From Frisingicoccus caecimuris (GTDB taxonomy: Bacteria; Bacillota; Clostridia; Lachnospirales; Lachnospiraceae), in the NCBI RefSeq assembly GCF_004340975.1, contig NZ_SLXA01000009.1:1-64000 (forward strand): a DNA stretch of 64,000 nt, read 5' to 3'. The position numbers and the translations under genes are program-made. Shown here piece after piece: positions 25,082-34,513 of the stretch (position 1 is its first letter; every line of letters begins with the position of its first letter). The notes beneath the pieces are model-generated. The model saw only the letters and a list, made by a program, of their open reading frames with translations, was not told where the DNA came from and ran no database searches.

Positions 25082-28000
25082 TTATCTCATCACCTTTTCA
25101 AGTAATGCCTGGTAACTGTCTACCACATCATAAATCACATTTTCACCACTGATTGCCTTGAAATGTTCTCTTGCACAATGAATCTTCGCATCCTCAATGC
25201 CACGCAATTCCATTGTATCCATAGACCCTTTCGTCTCGGCCACAAAGTAAATATGCTTAACAGTCCCACTCTTAAATGCAATCGCCCAGTCAGGATTATA
25301 ATGACCGACCGGTGTAGAAATATAGAATCCATCCGGAAGTTTCACATATACAGCAACGTCTGATGCCCCATCCAACGCCATGGCAAACTTACGCTCATTT
25401 GTAGAATCATACACAATATGATCAAACAGATGCTTGTCAGTCTTCATTGCATTTACATCAAGCTTACCTTTGATTGTAACATCCGTAAAAATATCCGTAC
25501 CATATCTGTCATCCAGAACATCATAAGTAATATGCTGAATGATTGCTGTAGCTTTCTCATTATTGATAAGTTTCGCGGCCTGAAGGATGAATTCTTCCGG
25601 ATTGTCCTTAAACTGATTGAATACAGAAGGTTGGATTCCCGTCAAAATCTGAATTACTGCTTTTCTTGTCAGTCCTGTTTCTTCAACCAATTTCCCAACG
25701 AGATCATATTTAACACTTGTATTGGCAGCTACCTTATGCTGGTCATAGGTTCCTGACTTCTGCTTTTCAAATGAGGAACCGGCAAGTAAATCGTCTTTTG
25801 ACTTAATCTCCTTCATGGAACCAGTCTCAACTTTGAAGAAAATCTTCGGTACATGAAGCTTACGATCAAGAGCCGCCACAGCTTTGCAAACCAATTCATC
25901 TGTGTCAAAATCTACTACATATGCAGTCCTTGCATTAATCTTACTCCACAATGCCTGGAACTCCGGCATGGCAAGCTTATCCGGATTAACCTTCAGCTCA
26001 ACGTTGTTACTTCTGGCATTTTCCGGCTTCATCTTGGTATCATCATAAATACTGTCAAGAATATCAATAAAATCTGGCTTGTACTGATCCATTTCCGCCC
26101 CAAAACTTACTTCTCCATTAGCCTTCTCTTCATAAAACTTATCTGTCAAGGCTGCATCCTCATCAATGTAATCCATCTTAATCATATAATGAATAAGTCT
26201 TCTAGCCATTGCGGAGTCAATGATTTCCTCATGACCATCCTTGTCATGCACTTTGATATTTTCAAATAGGACCTCTGTAACCTGACGCGGTCTGCTGCTA
26301 ACAGCTTCTGCAATTTCAGACTGTAATCCCTTAGCAAACTTATCATAGCTCTCACTGGCAATAACAGTAAGCACATTGATATTATGAACATCCGCTCCAA
26401 GCACATTCTCGTCCATACGCTCTCCATCCTCATTTACACAAAGACGCATACCACGACCGACTTCCTGACGCTTACGGATGTCACTGCTGCTCTGCTTCAA
26501 AGTACAAATCTGGAATACATTCGGATTATCCCATCCTTCTCTAAGAGCCGAGTGAGAGAAAATAAATCTAACCGGCGACTTCTGTGGATTTCGATTCAAA
26601 AGAAGCTCCTTGTTCTTCATGATAAGGTCATATGCATCAACATCATCCGATGACTCTTGCGAACGTCTCACCTTACTATTGATCATACGCCCCTTCTTAT
26701 CAATAGAGAAATATCCCGCGTGTGTGTTCTTTGCACTGATACACTGCAGATATTTGATGTAATCATCTTCTCCGATTTCAAGTTGTAAATTCTGGATAAT
26801 ATCCTCATATTCCTGCTCAAACATATCTGCAAAAATACCATTTTCAGGATTTCCGGATTTATCATATTTTCTGTAATGTTCTACTTCATCAATAAAGAAC
26901 AGTGAAAGTACTTTGATTCCCTTATAGAATAGCTGACGTTCTCTCTCAATATGCGAAAGAATAGTCTCACGGATCTGTATTCTACGGAACTGCTCTTCAC
27001 TCACTTCACCAATCACATCCCCGGCATAGAGCTTGATACCATTAATGAACTCAATAGAGTCATCCCGGCCATCGATACTTTTCACAATAAAGTTATTCTT
27101 GTACTCTTCCATCTCACCGGAATTCGGATACAGATTAAATCCAATTCTAACCTTCCTGGAGACCGTCTTTACCCCTAATGTTCCCTTAGCATGGAACTGA
27201 ATTGTCGCTGTAGGATCGGATTTTGATAGATTTATTCCTTCCAAATAAACATAGCTGTCTGTCGCAGTGGTACCAGATTTCTGGATACCCTTAACTGCAA
27301 TCTTCTTAACAAGCTTTTTGTTATACGCTTCCATAGCATCCAAGCGATAAACCATATTATAGATACTATCACTTCTATGAGTAGCAGAATAACGAAGTGT
27401 CATCAGTGGATGAAACTCTTCCAAATTCTTCTTGGTCTGTTTTCCTTCTACAGACTGTGGTTCATCGATGATGACAATCGGATTTGTTTTCGCTATGATA
27501 TCAATTGGTCTTCTGGACCTAAATTCATCCAGCTTCATATAAATTCTTCTGGCATCCTTGCCCTTTGCGTTGAATGCCTGGGAATTAATAATCATTGCGT
27601 TAATAGAGTTATCCGACGCAAATCTGTCAATCTCAGCGAGCTGCGTAGAATTGTAAATGAAGAATCTGATTTTTCTACCATATTCTTCTGCGAAATGCTC
27701 CTGTGTTACTTGGAATGATTTATAAACACCTTCTCGAATAGCAATACTTGGAACAACGATAATGAACTTGCTCCAACCATAATGTTTATTCAGTTCATAC
27801 ATAGTTTTGATGTAAGTATATGTCTTGCCAACACCCGTCTCCATTTCAATTGTGAGATTGTATGTACCTTCCAGCCTTGGGGATGGCTCAATCTGATTTG
27901 CTCTCTGAATCTTCTGAATATGATCCAGAATAATCTGATTATTAAGTTCCGGTACAATACGCTGATTGCCCCAACCTGTGAAATCCTGCGCATCTGTTAA

Positions 28001-28138
28001 AGACATCTGGTAAGTTCCGGTACCCCTATCCATCATATAAGAAGGCGTCAGATACGGCTGTCCTGCAAAAACATCAACTACTGCTTTTGCAGCATCAGCC
28101 TGGAACTTCTGATGCTTAAATTGTAGCTTCATTGTCAT
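25082..28138 (-). CDS. Type III restriction enzyme, helicase-nuclease subunit Res
   Basis: 1018-aa subunit that translocates or diffuses along DNA with Mod and cleaves between inversely oriented sites. Superfamily 2 helicase motifs are clear: Walker A METGVGKT near residue 97, DEAD-type motif II as IIDEPQ, motif III in LRYSATHR, and motif VI in RQEVGRGMRL. The C-terminal nuclease shows NPDWAIAFKSG followed by VAETKG, the PD-(D/E)xK arrangement expected for Res. AAGGAG precedes two close ATG codons; the one at 28132 fits spacing better. Seven nucleotides separate it from mod. Confidence 0.93.
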   Translation of the reverse strand: MTMKLQFKHQKFQADAAKAVVDVFAGQPYLTPSYMMDRGTGTYQMSLTDAQDFTGWGNQRIVPELNNQIILDHIQKIQRANQIEPSPRLEGTYNLTIEMETGVGKTYTYIKTMYELNKHYGWSKFIIVVPSIAIREGVYKSFQVTQEHFAEEYGRKIRFFIYNSTQLAEIDRFASDNSINAMIINSQAFNAKGKDARRIYMKLDEFRSRRPIDIIAKTNPIVIIDEPQSVEGKQTKKNLEEFHPLMTLRYSATHRSDSIYNMVYRLDAMEAYNKKLVKKIAVKGIQKSGTTATDSYVYLEGINLSKSDPTATIQFHAKGTLGVKTVSRKVRIGFNLYPNSGEMEEYKNNFIVKSIDGRDDSIEFINGIKLYAGDVIGEVSEEQFRRIQIRETILSHIERERQLFYKGIKVLSLFFIDEVEHYRKYDKSGNPENGIFADMFEQEYEDIIQNLQLEIGEDDYIKYLQCISAKNTHAGYFSIDKKGRMINSKVRRSQESSDDVDAYDLIMKNKELLLNRNPQKSPVRFIFSHSALREGWDNPNVFQICTLKQSSSDIRKRQEVGRGMRLCVNEDGERMDENVLGADVHNINVLTVIASESYDKFAKGLQSEIAEAVSSRPRQVTEVLFENIKVHDKDGHEEIIDSAMARRLIHYMIKMDYIDEDAALTDKFYEEKANGEVSFGAEMDQYKPDFIDILDSIYDDTKMKPENARSNNVELKVNPDKLAMPEFQALWSKINARTAYVVDFDTDELVCKAVAALDRKLHVPKIFFKVETGSMKEIKSKDDLLAGSSFEKQKSGTYDQHKVAANTSVKYDLVGKLVEETGLTRKAVIQILTGIQPSVFNQFKDNPEEFILQAAKLINNEKATAIIQHITYDVLDDRYGTDIFTDVTIKGKLDVNAMKTDKHLFDHIVYDSTNERKFAMALDGASDVAVYVKLPDGFYISTPVGHYNPDWAIAFKSGTVKHIYFVAETKGSMDTMELRGIEDAKIHCAREHFKAISGENVIYDVVDSYQALLEKVMR

Positions 28139-28145
28139 CTTCTCC

Positions 28146-30005
28146 TTAGATTACTTTCACTGATGTATCCGGTGACATAAGCTTAAAAATCTCACCAACA
28201 TTAATCTTTGACGGACTTCCAGCAAAGCTGCTGTCTCTGAATACCGCACGCAAAGGCTGCTGCTTTGCAATGGTTTTGATTACGGTGTCCGGAATATTCT
28301 CATCAAAACACGCGATCAGATCACCATGGTTATAATTGTGAACTGTGTATCCTTCAACCTTTTTTGAACTGTAAGGCAGGGAAAGTGGAAGTCCCCACTC
28401 AATAAGGCAACCAAATAGCAGGTCCTCTGCTGTCCTATCATCTTTTATATTATATAACATCTCTTCAATAGTAGATTGTGAATATTCATTTGCTGAGTAG
28501 TAGACGTCTTTCATATTACTATCATCAACTTCAAAAACCCTAAATCCAACGTCAATCGCTTCCTTACCGGCGGTTATTTTTTCTCCGGCCAGCTTTATCC
28601 TCTGTATTCCAATTTCACAAATGTTACTATATCCGGCCTTAGCTCCATAACTTCCTTTTGTGCATGTCTCAGGAATTTGTATCATTATATATTTGCGTTT
28701 TCCTCCATCCTCGGCATTCAGTTGCATGACTGCATCTGCAGTTGTCGCCGAACCCGAAAAGAAATCGAGAATAACTGAATCCTTGTCTGATGCAATTTTC
28801 AATATCTGCTTAATTAATGATGTAGGTTTCGGAGTATCAAACGGAGTCTTAGTTCCAAAAAGTGCTTTCATCTCCTTATTCGCAGCATCATTATGCCCAA
28901 CTTCATCAAATGGCCACCATGTAATAGGAACACGCCCTTGCTGAACTTCATTGAGATACCGCTTTAATTGAGGCGCCCCTTTTCCATCTTTTCCAAAATA
29001 AATCCTATTTTCTGATAACCATTGCTGCATTGTATCCCTGGATGCTCTCCAGCAACTACCTTCTGGCGGATAATATTCAACGCCTGTATTCGGATTAATT
29101 ATCGGATATACACCTGACTGTGAAAAGGATTTCACCAAAAGATTATCGCTTCGCCATAATCCTTTTCCATCCATATCGTCATGCTTATAAGGAGCATTTT
29201 GCTCTGCCGTTCTTGGCAGCAAATTACGTGTCATCTTATTAGCATTTTTTGCATATACAACGATATAATCATGTGTTGTTGAAAAACCTTTTGCATCATT
29301 CGTTGCTGCATACTTCTTTTGCCAAACGATTGTTGCGACAAAATTCGAGTTTCCAAATACCTCATCACAAATATTTCTTAAATTATGAAATTCATTATCA
29401 TCAATACTAATGAATATCATTCCTTCATCTGCCAAAAGATTCCTGGCCACAATCAATCTGGAGAAAATCATGCTGCACCAACTAGAATGAAATCTTCCAT
29501 TTGAATCTGTATTCCTAATCATTTTAGAACCCTGATCTGTTATTTCACCAGACATTTCAGCATATTCATTTTGACTAATAGTAAAATCATCTCTATAAAC
29601 AAAGTCATTCCCCGTATTATAAGGAGGGTCAATATATATGACTTTCACTTTATTCAGATAACTTTCTTGAAGAAGCTTTAATGCTTCCAGATTGTCTCCT
29701 TTTATGTACACATTCTCTGTAGTATCCCAATTGACGCTCTCATCCTTCTTAGGTCTGAGTGTCTTTCTTATTGGCTTACTCGCTTCTATCAAAGCTTCTT
29801 TCTTACCTACCCAGCTAAATTCATAATGTTCATCGCTTATTGACACCTCTTGGTTCAATAGCACCCTCAATAAATCGATGTTAATGGAACTGCAAAGCTT
29901 ACCATCAACACCTTTACTTTCTTGAATACATTCCGGAAACAATTCTTTTATCTTGTCAATTCTAAACCTATCTGGATTCCTTGTTTCAAATAACATTTTT
30001 TCCAT
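28146..30005 (-). CDS. Type III DNA methyltransferase subunit Mod
   Basis: 619-aa N6-adenine methyltransferase that recognises the target sequence for the R-M complex. The catalytic motif DPPYNTG (about residue 128) comes before the SAM-binding motif ILDFFSGSATTADAV (about residue 420), the order of beta-class enzymes. The region between holds the variable recognition domain. TAGGAG lies 11 nt ahead of the ATG. It is directly followed by res. No simple-sequence repeat that could cause phase variation is visible in the gene. Confidence 0.95.
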   Translation of the reverse strand: MEKMLFETRNPDRFRIDKIKELFPECIQESKGVDGKLCSSINIDLLRVLLNQEVSISDEHYEFSWVGKKEALIEASKPIRKTLRPKKDESVNWDTTENVYIKGDNLEALKLLQESYLNKVKVIYIDPPYNTGNDFVYRDDFTISQNEYAEMSGEITDQGSKMIRNTDSNGRFHSSWCSMIFSRLIVARNLLADEGMIFISIDDNEFHNLRNICDEVFGNSNFVATIVWQKKYAATNDAKGFSTTHDYIVVYAKNANKMTRNLLPRTAEQNAPYKHDDMDGKGLWRSDNLLVKSFSQSGVYPIINPNTGVEYYPPEGSCWRASRDTMQQWLSENRIYFGKDGKGAPQLKRYLNEVQQGRVPITWWPFDEVGHNDAANKEMKALFGTKTPFDTPKPTSLIKQILKIASDKDSVILDFFSGSATTADAVMQLNAEDGGKRKYIMIQIPETCTKGSYGAKAGYSNICEIGIQRIKLAGEKITAGKEAIDVGFRVFEVDDSNMKDVYYSANEYSQSTIEEMLYNIKDDRTAEDLLFGCLIEWGLPLSLPYSSKKVEGYTVHNYNHGDLIACFDENIPDTVIKTIAKQQPLRAVFRDSSFAGSPSKINVGEIFKLMSPDTSVKVI

Positions 30006-30017
30006 AAAGCAGTACTC

Positions 30018-30953
30018 CTACTCATCTATAAATTTACTAATCTTTTCTTTCAAACTTTGATTTCCCGCGACGCTCATTTTCAAAATAGTTTCATTACTTA
30101 TAATAAAATCTACACTTTGCGCTTCATCAACATCAACTATATTGTAAAAAGATATTATTTCATCGTCATCACAAGGTCGACTTTCATGATGTAACAACCA
30201 AAAATATGAAAGTATCCTTTTGGCATAATTAGATTCTAATTTATAATTAGCCTTATCATATTTAGGCTTCCAATCAGGTATTGGCGGCTTGCTTGATCTT
30301 TTTATTTCTACCAACACACCCTTGTTTCCTAAATTATTTATAATTATTCCATCGATATCTAATTTAGTAATATTCCTGCTTAAGGTTTGCCGACTCCAAA
30401 AATGGAAATAATCTGACAAATGGCTATTTTCATCCTTACCGGTGCCTTCGTCATTAAAACATACTTCTAGTGCAGAATATATTCGTTTTCTTAACTGCTC
30501 CCCTTTAAGTATTTCGTGCTCAATTTTTCCATTCACTTTTTTTGAAATATCAAACCAATAAAACAATACTTGCTTTCGGTTATAAACACGTTCTGTATCG
30601 GCCCATTTTCCTCCATAAGTTTCTCGCAGACTAGGATAAACAATTATAACAAATGGCATATGACTCTTTGATGAAATTTCTTCTCCATATTTCATTAATC
30701 TTTTGAATGAAGAATTGCTTTGATATTTTTGATTCATAATGTCCCCAATGGTTTTCCCTTTCAACCCTTCTAATGGACTATATTCAACTCCGATGTTAAG
30801 ACTAAACATTTTAGGCTCGGTACCATTTTTTCCCCATAAAAGCAAGTTGCAATCCTGTTCGCCGGATATATAGTTTTCTGGATAATTTCTTTTTAAATAT
30901 TCATCTAGTTCATCTTTTCTCGCATTGGTTAATTCTTCTGAATCCTTTGTCAT
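30018..30953 (-). CDS. Unrecognised protein with nuclease-like D...ExK motif, first gene of the type III R-M operon
   Basis: 311-aa soluble protein of no family I recognise. In the second half, LDIDGIIINNLGNKG then VLVEIKRS has the Asp, short hairpin and E-x-K spacing of PD-(D/E)xK nucleases, with a preceding helix and Glu candidates. The start at 30953 is fixed by the promoter: its -10 lies at 30988-30993, so the longer frame to 31043 would be untranscribed. It precedes mod by 12 nt and is therefore expressed with mod and res. It could be an extra effector, an anti-phage nuclease, or a specificity or control subunit. Confidence 0.6.
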   Translation of the reverse strand: MTKDSEELTNARKDELDEYLKRNYPENYISGEQDCNLLLWGKNGTEPKMFSLNIGVEYSPLEGLKGKTIGDIMNQKYQSNSSFKRLMKYGEEISSKSHMPFVIIVYPSLRETYGGKWADTERVYNRKQVLFYWFDISKKVNGKIEHEILKGEQLRKRIYSALEVCFNDEGTGKDENSHLSDYFHFWSRQTLSRNITKLDIDGIIINNLGNKGVLVEIKRSSKPPIPDWKPKYDKANYKLESNYAKRILSYFWLLHHESRPCDDDEIISFYNIVDVDEAQSVDFIISNETILKMSVAGNQSLKEKISKFIDE

Positions 30954-30987
30954 AATTATTTTCTCTCTTTCTTTTGGGCATAATTTT

Positions 30988-31016
30988 ATTATATCGTCAG
31001 CCTGACACCACGTCAA
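30988..31016 (-). promoter_or_regulatory. Promoter of the type III R-M operon
   Basis: TTGACG (31011-31016) and TATAAT (30988-30993) on the minus strand with a 17-nt spacer. The start would fall near 30981, about 28 nt before the ATG at 30953. Confidence 0.85.
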
Positions 31017-31090
31017 TTCTTCATAAGCTTTTTCCCAGGGCACAGCACTTTTATAGTTCAGCAGTTTTTACAAAAATTTCATAAATCAAA

Positions 31091-31121
31091 AATTGACTGG
31101 TCGGTCAATTTATGATAACAT
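31091..31121 (+). promoter_or_regulatory. TetR operator overlapping the antiporter operon promoter
   Basis: AATTGACTGGTCGGTCAATT (31091-31110) is a palindrome with one mismatch pair. It includes a -35 like TTGACT (31093-31098), and a weak TAACAT (31116-31121) stands 17 nt on. A dimeric TetR protein bound here would block transcription of its own gene and of the antiporter. Confidence 0.65.
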
Positions 31122-31158
31122 AGTCCCATAGCAAAGGAATTCCATCAGGGAGGTATTT

Positions 31159-31770
31159 ATGAAAAGAACAGAACGGACAGAATTGACCGTATCAAAAATA
31201 CAGGAAGCAGCATTAGAAGAATTTGGTGTAAACGGTTATGCTGGCGGAACGATCAATAACATCTGTAAGAGAGGAATCAACAAGGGGCTTATCTATCACA
31301 ACTTTAAAGATAAAGATGAGCTCTATCTTGTATGCCTGGAGAACAGCTGCAAAAAGCTGATCTCGATGATTGAGGAAAGTGGCTGCGTCTCTGATCAGCT
31401 GCAATATATGAAGCTCCGAATGCATTTTTTTACAGAATATCCCAATGAGGCGCACATTTTCTTTGAAGCTATTTTGCAGCCTCAGGAAAAATTACGGGAC
31501 AGAATAAAACAGATTTTAGAGCCCTTTGAAGAGATTAACGAAAGAATCTACCGCTGTGTTGTCTCCGGTATCACATTGCGGGACGGAATCACAGAAAAGG
31601 ACGCCATTGATTATTTCCGTCAAATGCAGCGTATGTTTAATGGATATTTCAGCAGCTCCGCTTACCACTATATGACGCTGGATAAGCGAATCAGAGAACA
31701 CGAGATGAACCTTTCCAAATTACTTGACTTCATGCTGTACGGGATTGCAAAAGGAGGTACACAAAAATGA
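31159..31770 (+). CDS. TetR/AcrR-family transcriptional regulator
   Basis: 203-aa repressor. The N-terminal HTH reads AALEEFGVNGYAGGTINNI then INKGLIYHNFKDKDELY, the classic TetR signature. The all-helical C-terminal domain would bind an unknown ligand. GGGAGG is 8 nt before the ATG. Its TGA overlaps the antiporter ATG (ATGA), so both are translated from one mRNA. The palindrome upstream suggests autoregulation. Confidence 0.92.
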   Translation: MKRTERTELTVSKIQEAALEEFGVNGYAGGTINNICKRGINKGLIYHNFKDKDELYLVCLENSCKKLISMIEESGCVSDQLQYMKLRMHFFTEYPNEAHIFFEAILQPQEKLRDRIKQILEPFEEINERIYRCVVSGITLRDGITEKDAIDYFRQMQRMFNGYFSSSAYHYMTLDKRIREHEMNLSKLLDFMLYGIAKGGTQK

Positions 31771-32981
31771 TACAATTACTGCGATGGCTTATGGTGCTTG
31801 TGCTGGCGATGCTTGCCGGCAAGCTGGTTTCCAAAATCAAGCTTCCATCTATTTTAGGATGGCTTATCATCGGTATGCTATTTGGCCCACACGCGTTTGG
31901 TCTGATACGTCAGCCCGTCCTCGACGCCATGTGGTATAAAACCGTTATCATGTGGATGCAGTGCGCGTTTGGCCTGATGCTCGGTACAGAGCTTGTGTGG
32001 AAAAAGCTCAAAAACTACGGCAAGGGACTGATCGTCACTACCCTGACCCAGTCTTTGGGCACCTTTTGCTTTGTAACGCTTGTCTTTGCAATTATATTTT
32101 TGTTGGCAGATGTGCCTGTTTACCTCGCCTTCATCTTCGGCGGGATTGCACTGGCTACCGCTCCTGCACCGGCGTTATCCATCGTAAACGAATTTCACGC
32201 AAAGGGACCTGTAACCAACACATTGCTGCCAATGGCGGTATTAGATGACATCGTAGCGATCATTGTATTCTTCACGGTCAATTCCGTTGTGGCCAGTTCG
32301 GTATCGGGCGGCTCCATTCCGCTATATATGATCCCCGTAATGGTTCTTTTGCCCGTCATCATCGGTCTTGTTACAGGACTTCCCGCCGGATGGCTCCTGA
32401 ACAGGGTCAAAGGGCGTGCACAAACATTGGCCGTTTTGCTTGCCGGTATCACACTGACAGTCGGGATTGGCTGGTTCATAAATACAAAAATACTGTCCGG
32501 CATTACGCTGAACTATATGTTGATGGGCGTTTCCTTTTCCGCTGTATTTACAAATATGGTCGGCAAAGAGCGACTTGAGGAAATAACAGACGATTTTCAT
32601 CCCATCCTGGCCGTCAGCCTGCTGGCCGCTATTGTTGATCTCGGCGCCCCGCTGAATTATCATCTGATTCTGGGCGCGGGATTCTATACCTTTTTATATA
32701 TTGCGGCAAGAGGAGCCGGGAAATATTTTGGGGCAAGATTTGGCGCCAAAGCAATGAAGATGCCGGATGCCGTACAGAAATATCTCGGCCTTACATTGCT
32801 GCCCCATTCGGGCGTCTCTCTCGTTTTTACCGGGATTGCCTGTGCTACTTTGGCCTCACAGCCAGAACTTGTCGGCATCCTGCAGGGAACGATTGCCGCT
32901 GCAGCTGTAATCAATGAAATTATCGCTGTAATTGCAGCAAAAAAAGGCTTTGAATTGGCAGGGGAAATCGAAAGGATTTAA
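31767..32981 (+). CDS. Cation:proton antiporter, CPA2/KefB-NapA-like
   Basis: 404-aa membrane protein with about 12 hydrophobic segments. The N-terminus has LPSILGWLIIGMLFGP, a CPA2 signature. LATAPAPALSIVNEF and AVLDDIVAIIVF carry the acidic ion-binding pair (DD) typical of electrogenic antiporters. It should exchange Na+ or K+ for H+ across the cell membrane. There is no C-terminal RCK or TrkA domain. Control by the TetR protein suggests response to a small molecule or antibiotic instead of simple osmotic control. Confidence 0.88.
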   Translation: MIQLLRWLMVLVLAMLAGKLVSKIKLPSILGWLIIGMLFGPHAFGLIRQPVLDAMWYKTVIMWMQCAFGLMLGTELVWKKLKNYGKGLIVTTLTQSLGTFCFVTLVFAIIFLLADVPVYLAFIFGGIALATAPAPALSIVNEFHAKGPVTNTLLPMAVLDDIVAIIVFFTVNSVVASSVSGGSIPLYMIPVMVLLPVIIGLVTGLPAGWLLNRVKGRAQTLAVLLAGITLTVGIGWFINTKILSGITLNYMLMGVSFSAVFTNMVGKERLEEITDDFHPILAVSLLAAIVDLGAPLNYHLILGAGFYTFLYIAARGAGKYFGARFGAKAMKMPDAVQKYLGLTLLPHSGVSLVFTGIACATLASQPELVGILQGTIAAAAVINEIIAVIAAKKGFELAGEIERI

Positions 32982-33069
32982 ACACAGGCATTAATTTTTT
33001 TCTATAATAAACTTCAATTTCCATACGCAAAAACAACGGGTAGGATATCCGGAAATCTCCGGAACCTGC

Positions 33070-33177
33070 CCGCTGCTGACTTGTGTTCTCTATAACTCGT
33101 TCAATCTCTTTCAGCTCAATATCAAAGTCTATCAATTCGTCCAATGTAAGGTAATATAAATTGGATAATTTTTTTGT
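33070..33177 (-). pseudogene. C-terminal fragment of an XRE-type regulator
   Basis: The minus strand reads TKKLSNLYYLTLDELIDFD then IELKEIERVIENTSQ, the final HTH helices and tail of a Cro/C1-type regulator. A stop lies immediately upstream in frame and the rest of the domain is absent. The frame runs on to 32920 over the antiporter end without further similarity. Confidence 0.5.
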
Positions 33178-33198
33178 TTAGATTTAGCTGGCGCTTAT

Positions 33199-33855
33199 TC
33201 AGCATGACTCGTCTGAAGACAATTCGTCTACAAAAGAGTGACTCATGATATAAAATTCTTCCTGTGAAGGCAGATATTTACGTTCTTTCGGAGGCAAGGT
33301 GTCATCATATGCCTTCGCATCTTCCGGATTCACAAGCATCACCGGGCTATCCTTGTAATACCACTTTCGGCCATCCAACACGCCGGGCTTAAGCTCTCTT
33401 ATCAACATAGCTGCAGGGAACTTGTCACCTTCTACACATACATTATGTCTCTTACAACTTACGAATCCGCTGGATACATAATTCGATGGCATTCCCAAAA
33501 TAACCACCGTATCATACCCCATAGACACTGCTTTTTCAAAAGAGTGATGAATCAGCAACTTTCCATAACCTCTGCGCTGATATTCCGGTTCTATACAAAG
33601 GGGTCCAAATGTCAGGATATTTTTTACATTGCCGGCTTCATCCGTTAATGTGGCTTTCGTATACATGATATACCCAATAACTTCGTCGTGAAGCTCCAAA
33701 ACGAAATCCAGTTCACGAATAAAATCCTGATGCTCCCGCATTATGTGAACAAGATAGTGTTCCACACATCCAGGCATATATAAATTATAAAATGCGTTTC
33801 GTGTTATATTTTCTACGATTTCATAGTCTCTCGGTTCTTCATTACGAATACTCAC
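33199..33855 (-). CDS. GNAT-family N-acetyltransferase
   Basis: About 219-aa acetyltransferase. The acetyl-CoA pyrophosphate loop appears as PEYQRRGYGKLLI, preceded by the beta strand LTFGPLCIEPE. The C-terminal third (PVMLVNPEDAKAYDDTLPP) extends beyond the GNAT fold. The start is inferred: GGAGG lies 8-11 nt before a TTG (33858) and a GTG (33855), where the GNAT fold begins (SIRNEEPRDYEIV). Longer in-frame readings up to 33960 overlap the MazG-like scrap. Substrate unknown. Confidence 0.82.
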   Translation of the reverse strand: MSIRNEEPRDYEIVENITRNAFYNLYMPGCVEHYLVHIMREHQDFIRELDFVLELHDEVIGYIMYTKATLTDEAGNVKNILTFGPLCIEPEYQRRGYGKLLIHHSFEKAVSMGYDTVVILGMPSNYVSSGFVSCKRHNVCVEGDKFPAAMLIRELKPGVLDGRKWYYKDSPVMLVNPEDAKAYDDTLPPKERKYLPSQEEFYIMSHSFVDELSSDESC

Positions 33856-33931
33856 CAATTTAATTTCCTCCAGTAATTTATTTTTACAGTTCTCTCCAAC
33901 GTGCCAATATCGTCCTTGGATTACTTCTATC

Positions 33932-34084
33932 TCAATTCTGTATATTTTTCCCGCAGACATCAGCCATAAGAATACAGTAATTTATCACATCTGCAAGTTC
34001 CTCTCGGATTTTATCTATTTTCTTTTCACATTTTACATCTTCAGCACTCCATTGAAATACCTCGTTTATTGTATCCTGCTTCAT
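33932..34084 (-). pseudogene. Truncated MazG-like nucleotide pyrophosphohydrolase
   Basis: Fifty codons with a good AAGGAG 8 nt before the ATG. Residues NEVFQWSAEDV and KIREELADVINYCILMADV match the second helix pair of MazG-like (RS21-C6/iMazG) enzymes, including the E-E-x-x-D metal motif. The first 45 or so residues, which carry the other metal ligands, are missing, and the protein ends early. Probably inactive. Confidence 0.6.
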
Positions 34085-34104
34085 TTCTATGCACTCCTTA
34101 TTAA

Positions 34105-34236
34105 CTATAATGTATCTACATACTGTGAAATATATTTTCTTAATTCTGAATCACACACATATAAATAAGTTCCTCGAATCCCCCTGGTCATCAGAACATA
34201 ATATATGTATTGTATGTATTCCTTCAATTTTTCATC
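34105..34236 (-). pseudogene. C-terminal scrap of a DUF2075-type helicase
   Basis: The reading YIQYIYYVLMTRGIRGTYLY then VCDSELRKYI matches the final motif (VLLTRGMKGTYVY-like) of DUF2075 DNA/RNA helicases. Nothing of the preceding several hundred residues remains, because the acylphosphatase gene begins here. In other genomes DUF2075 and MazG-like genes are neighbours, so this and the next fragment are probably one deletion remnant. Confidence 0.5.
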
Positions 34237-34513
34237 GGATATGAAAGTCTGTGTCGCATGTACTAATTTCCACTTCTTTTCTATCAATCCATGTGATCTG
34301 AATATATGGACTTTGATTAATCAATTTCAACATCTGATCAATCTGATCGATCGTCCCCTGCGCTTCCAACGCCACACTTCCGTCCCACTCATTTTTTACC
34401 CATCCGGTCACTCCCAGATTACTGGCTGCATAGCGGGCCCGATATCTGAAACCGACACCTTGCACCCGACCTGTAATTTTCATATGCTGACGGATTAGTT
34501 TTCTATTTGCCAT
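34232..34513 (-). CDS. acyP: Acylphosphatase
   Basis: 93-aa enzyme that hydrolyses acyl phosphates such as acetyl phosphate. The diagnostic GRVQGVGFRYRARYAA (catalytic Arg) and GVTGWVKNEWDGSV (catalytic Asn) are intact. The ATG at 34513 has GGGAGG 6 nt upstream. It is a single gene. The 380-nt gap to the next gene on the right holds a small palindrome (GGGTAA at 34694-34699, TTACCC at 34703-34708) and the promoter of the crotonase operon. Confidence 0.95.
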   Translation of the reverse strand: MANRKLIRQHMKITGRVQGVGFRYRARYAASNLGVTGWVKNEWDGSVALEAQGTIDQIDQMLKLINQSPYIQITWIDRKEVEISTCDTDFHIR

